Shown piece by piece: positions 6,355 through 8,121 of a DNA stretch of 8,121 nt; position 1 is the first letter of the stretch; each line of letters opens with the position of its first letter. Location: positions 1-8,121 of the forward strand of contig JAUUYD010000086.1 in assembly GCA_030590585.1 (NCBI GenBank). Reading direction: 5' to 3'. This DNA comes from Spirochaeta sp. Lineage in GTDB: Bacteria > Spirochaetota > Spirochaetia > Spirochaetales_E > Spirochaetaceae_B. A model generated the notes under the pieces. The model had not been told where the DNA came from. It worked only from the letters and a program-made list of their open reading frames with translations, and searched no databases. The position numbers and the translations under genes are program-made.

Positions 6355-6725
6355 TTCTGCTTGATACAAATTACCTGATCCGCGCGTTGGTTGAAGGAAC
6401 CATGGAGGCTGAAAGGGTCAGTTCCTGGCTCGACCAGGGAGAGGAACTCTGCACATCCAGCATCGCATGGTACGAGTTCCTGTCAGGACCGGTTGATGAC
6501 GCCGGTGTTGATGTGATGCGAGCCGTACTCCACGACCGGGTACTGCCTTTTATAGCGGACACGGCCAGCGAGGCTGCTCGGCTATTCAATGCCTCCGGTC
6601 GGGCAAGGCGGCTTCGTTTTGATGCGATGATCGCCGCATCGGCGACAATGACGGCTGCAGGTCTTGCCACCGGGAATGAGGCGGATTTCAGAACGTTCAC
6701 GACCGAAGGGTTGCTGCTCGTGTAA
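6351..6725 (+). CDS. VapC-type PIN-domain toxin (RNase)
   Basis: A 124-aa PIN-domain protein, normal VapC length, expected to be a Mg2+-dependent ribonuclease that cleaves tRNA or rRNA when released from its antitoxin. The conserved acidic residues are all in place: D5 in MILLDTNYLI, E42 in IAWYEFLSG, D91 in RRLRFDAMIAA and D112 in TGNEADF. It therefore looks catalytically intact. It starts at GTG 6351, which overlaps the antitoxin stop in GTGA. The G-rich GGAG stretch (6344-6347) just upstream can serve as RBS, so translation is coupled to the antitoxin. A run of seven A (6724-6730) begins within the stop codon; no terminator hairpin follows. GC content resembles the antitoxin gene. The target RNA cannot be predicted from sequence. 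Confidence 0.88.
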   Translation: MILLDTNYLIRALVEGTMEAERVSSWLDQGEELCTSSIAWYEFLSGPVDDAGVDVMRAVLHDRVLPFIADTASEAARLFNASGRARRLRFDAMIAASATMTAAGLATGNEADFRTFTTEGLLLV

Positions 6726-6732
6726 AAAAACG

Positions 6733-6792
6733 CAGAATGTCGTCGACGAAGCGCTGCTTGCACAAACCGATGAGGCCACTGCCGATGAATAG
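6733..6792 (+). pseudogene. Short coding-like scrap downstream of the toxin gene
   Basis: Just after the toxin stop, in another frame, 19 codons read QNVVDEALLAQTDEATADE and end in TAG at 6790-6792. The acidic, alanine-rich composition and high GC at third positions resemble the end of a real protein. There is no start codon or RBS, and I cannot name a family. It could also be chance reading of GC-rich DNA. Confidence 0.2.
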
Positions 6793-6857
6793 CTCCCAGC
6801 CATGGCTTCAATCAGTCTTATTCTCGAGATCCCCTTCGACCCAGCTCTTAATAACGG

Positions 6858-6943
6858 TCAGACTCCTGCTGATTTAATCATATCAAGAGTAAAGAGACCA
6901 AGATCTCCATGCACAATGAACACAGGTGTCAGCCATCGTTCCT
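6858..6943 (-). pseudogene. Unidentified C-terminal gene relic on the minus strand
   Basis: On the minus strand, 28 codons read without interruption and end WLTPVFIVHGDLGLFTLDMI, KSAGV, then TGA at 6858-6860. The alternation of beta-like (TPVFIV) and helix-like (LFTLDMIKSAG) segments resembles the end of a real enzyme. Upstream the frame runs into the hairpin at 6944-6967 and then the opposite-strand relic, where it stops making sense. No family is recognised. It lies between the toxin gene and the sulfatase relic. Confidence 0.3.
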
Positions 6944-6967
6944 GATTATGTGTCGCGGCACATAATC
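6944..6967. repeat. 9-bp perfect inverted repeat sharing its half site with the TA operator
   Basis: GATTATGTG (6944-6952), a 6-bp loop and CACATAATC (6959-6967) pair perfectly. The arm contains CACATAAT, which also occurs at 6070-6077 in the toxin-antitoxin promoter. It begins 9 bp beyond the stop codon of the enolase-superfamily gene on the minus strand, but no T-run follows, so it is a poor intrinsic terminator. It could be a second binding site for the antitoxin or a transcript-stabilising hairpin. Confidence 0.55.
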
Positions 6968-6990
6968 GGAAAATGTTAAGTCGTAAATGA
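6946..6990 (+). pseudogene. C-terminal relic of a second sulfatase gene
   Basis: After an in-frame TGA (6943-6945) the plus strand reads LCVAAHNRKMLSRK and then TGA at 6988-6990. The intact sulfatase of this window ends LQMEADYRKQLSRK, so 8 of 14 residues match, including the final RKxLSRK, and the stop is at the same place. In the last six codons before the stop the nucleotide changes are synonymous except Q/M. The rest of the gene is missing. It overlaps the convergent intact enolase-superfamily gene by 15 bp, as the intact sulfatase overlaps the enolase relic. On protein evidence alone this would be weak; the repeated geometry makes it convincing. Confidence 0.72.
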
Positions 6991-7037
6991 TACCAGTTCC
7001 TCATAATGCCCGGACTGACGGAATATTCCACCGGAAC
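6967..7037 (+). repeat. Right copy of the 71-bp imperfect direct repeat
   Basis: This is the partner of 5691-5761. Here the sulfatase side is the relic and the enolase-superfamily side is intact, the reverse of the left copy. The identical 24-bp core lies at 6985-7008. The distance between the two copies is 1276 bp. Confidence 0.85.
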
Positions 7038-8121
7038 AAGCAAAAAAGTCACGATCCAGATGGAACAGTCCGCCCCTCGGATCCAGCCAGTCAGCCGAAG
7101 ACACAGGATGCTCAGCAACAAGAGTATTCCAGTTGGCATAATTCTGGGCGCCGTTGGACTCAATCATTCTCATACCCAGGCCGGGAAAAGCCGGTAGATG
7201 GGCGGCCACGGCCAGATTCCACTCCAGGAGCATTGGAACACACGCGGAATCGGCTACGAAACAGGGAATATCAGATATCGAGGCTTCAGCGGCCATCAGA
7301 ATGGTGAGACTCAATGTTTTCCCGGCCGGTTTGAGCGCAAGCGCACGGTATCCGAGGTCGATTCGTTCCTTCAAGTCCGAGACATCATGAAGTGATTCGT
7401 CGGCTGCGACACGAACGGGGATTTTGTCTACCGCTATTTTATTCTCGTAGGAAAACGGCTCTTCAAGGATGATGATTTTGGATATCAAGTCCAGTTTTTC
7501 GGCTGCATCCAAAAGCCGCATCAAGGTCTCAAGATCCGGATACCTGCCGTTGGCATCCAGATAATAGTGGATCGGACCCTCTTCATGTACCAGTGAACGA
7601 TGCAGCTCCTCGAGACGGTGAATGTCCTTTTCCAGCATTTCCGATACCGATCCGCTCTGTCCCAGTTTTACCTTGAGGATGCGGTGTCCCTGCCGTACGA
7701 GTGACACAACCTCGGCAACGGGGACGTTATACGAAATAAGAGGAACCCTTGCCAGAGTGTCGGCTTTGTCCGCGAAGGCATGCCGCATTGATTCCGGTAC
7801 CAGATCGAATAATCTCTCGCTGTCCTGAACCCGGGCATAAGCTTTCCACAGGGCCAGATCCAATGCCACCATTGCATTGAGAGCAAAGGTTGCCGTCACA
7901 TCGGGACGTCCCGTTATTCGTCCGGCGTATTCGTGAACCTCAGCCCGGATGGATTCAAATGCCTCAATCGGATCGGCAAAAGATGATTCTCCGGCTATCT
8001 GAACCGCCCGTTCGGCAAGCAGGGACATGAGCGAATTTCCACCATACTCCGACCAGTCCCGGAAAACCGCCGGATCCGACCATAGAACCGCATTACCGCC
8101 GAGGCCTGTGACTGTTTGTCC
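6976..8121 (-). CDS. Enolase-superfamily enzyme (muconate-lactonizing/dipeptide-epimerase group), N-terminus beyond window edge
   Basis: 381 residues are visible and the frame is open at the right edge; the first in-frame ATG inside the window (8026-8028) follows 31 codons that already read like the N-terminal capping domain, so it is internal. Counting from that Met, the catalytic set is complete: K119-x-K121 (ILKVKLG), D158 (YYLDANG), E189 (ILEEPF), D210 (VAADES) and K233 (ALKPAG). The KxK and opposing Lys are typical of the muconate cycloisomerase and Ala-Glu epimerase subgroup, which abstracts a proton next to a carboxylate using Mg2+. The reaction could be epimerisation, cycloisomerisation or dehydration. 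The C-terminus overlaps a sulfatase relic by 15 bp. The pairing with sulfatase genes hints at a sulfated sugar or acid substrate, but this is only inference. Confidence 0.88.
   Translation of the reverse strand, partial: GQTVTGLGGNAVLWSDPAVFRDWSEYGGNSLMSLLAERAVQIAGESSFADPIEAFESIRAEVHEYAGRITGRPDVTATFALNAMVALDLALWKAYARVQDSERLFDLVPESMRHAFADKADTLARVPLISYNVPVAEVVSLVRQGHRILKVKLGQSGSVSEMLEKDIHRLEELHRSLVHEEGPIHYYLDANGRYPDLETLMRLLDAAEKLDLISKIIILEEPFSYENKIAVDKIPVRVAADESLHDVSDLKERIDLGYRALALKPAGKTLSLTILMAAEASISDIPCFVADSACVPMLLEWNLAVAAHLPAFPGLGMRMIESNGAQNYANWNTLVAEHPVSSADWLDPRGGLFHLDRDFFACSGGIFRQSGHYEELVSFTT

Noticed and set aside
6944..6967. Intrinsic terminator for the enolase-superfamily gene
   Set aside because: The hairpin is well placed, but no T-run follows on the minus strand and the arms are AT-rich. 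It is kept as an inverted repeat only.
5691..7037. Insertion sequence or transposon bounded by the 71-bp repeats
   Set aside because: No transposase or integrase is encoded between them. The repeats are direct, diverged and coincide with gene ends, with synonymous changes, which does not fit terminal repeats or a short target-site duplication.
6858..7163. Minus-strand 101-aa ORF
   Set aside because: Most of it overlaps the enolase-superfamily gene in another frame of the same strand. Only the part below 6943 looks protein-like, and that is listed separately as a relic.
1..8121. CRISPR array, tRNA, rRNA or riboswitch
   Set aside because: I saw no regularly spaced repeats, no tRNA-like cloverleaf and no rRNA-like or recognisable riboswitch sequence on either strand. 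This was a visual check, not a covariance-model search.

Overview
This 8.1 kb window comes from a bacterial chromosome of medium GC content, probably a Gram-negative environmental bacterium. A 7TM-PAS-GGDEF protein, an M16 peptidase remnant, a sulfatase and an enolase-superfamily enzyme would all suit a free-living spirochaete or similar anaerobe. No ribosomal or other marker gene is present, so that placement is only a guess.

Left part (1-2600). The 3' part of an HdeD/DUF308 membrane protein gene runs directly, stop against start, into a complete CaCA-family cation antiporter gene. A short GC hairpin separates them from a convergent gene for a spermidine-synthase-like Rossmann-fold protein. 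Upstream of that gene, on the same strand, lies only the last ~120 codons of an M16 zinc-peptidase-like gene. It is a truncated remnant whose stop codon overlaps the ribosome binding site of the next gene.

Middle (2667-5714). A membrane diguanylate cyclase (7TM sensor, PAS, GGEEF with an intact I-site; minus strand) and a cytoplasmic Cys-type sulfatase (plus strand) are transcribed divergently from a 123-bp region. An extended -10 promoter can be seen there for the sulfatase.

Right part (5700-8121). This is the most unusual region. The intact sulfatase ends in a 15-bp convergent overlap with the decayed C-terminal end of an enolase-superfamily gene. About 1.28 kb further on, the geometry is repeated in mirror form: the decayed C-terminal end of a sulfatase gene overlaps, by the same 15 bp, the intact enolase-superfamily gene, which runs off the right edge. 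The two junctions match at 60 of 71 positions by hand count, without gaps. The differences are mostly synonymous in the old reading frames. The simplest reading is an ancient duplicated convergent pair (S1> <E1 S2> <E2) in which the bodies of E1 and S2 were deleted. What now lies between the relics is a GC-rich, palindrome-rich stretch, a complete VapBC-type toxin-antitoxin operon and several unidentifiable coding scraps.

The VapB-like antitoxin and PIN toxin overlap by 4 nt. They are driven by a near-consensus promoter whose -10 box lies so close to the antitoxin ATG that the mRNA is probably leaderless. The -10 box lies inside a perfect palindrome that probably serves as the autoregulatory operator. 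The sulfatase and the enolase-family enzyme could act on the same class of substrate, for example sulfated sugars or sugar acids. This is inferred only from their neighbourhood and from the apparent duplication of the pair.
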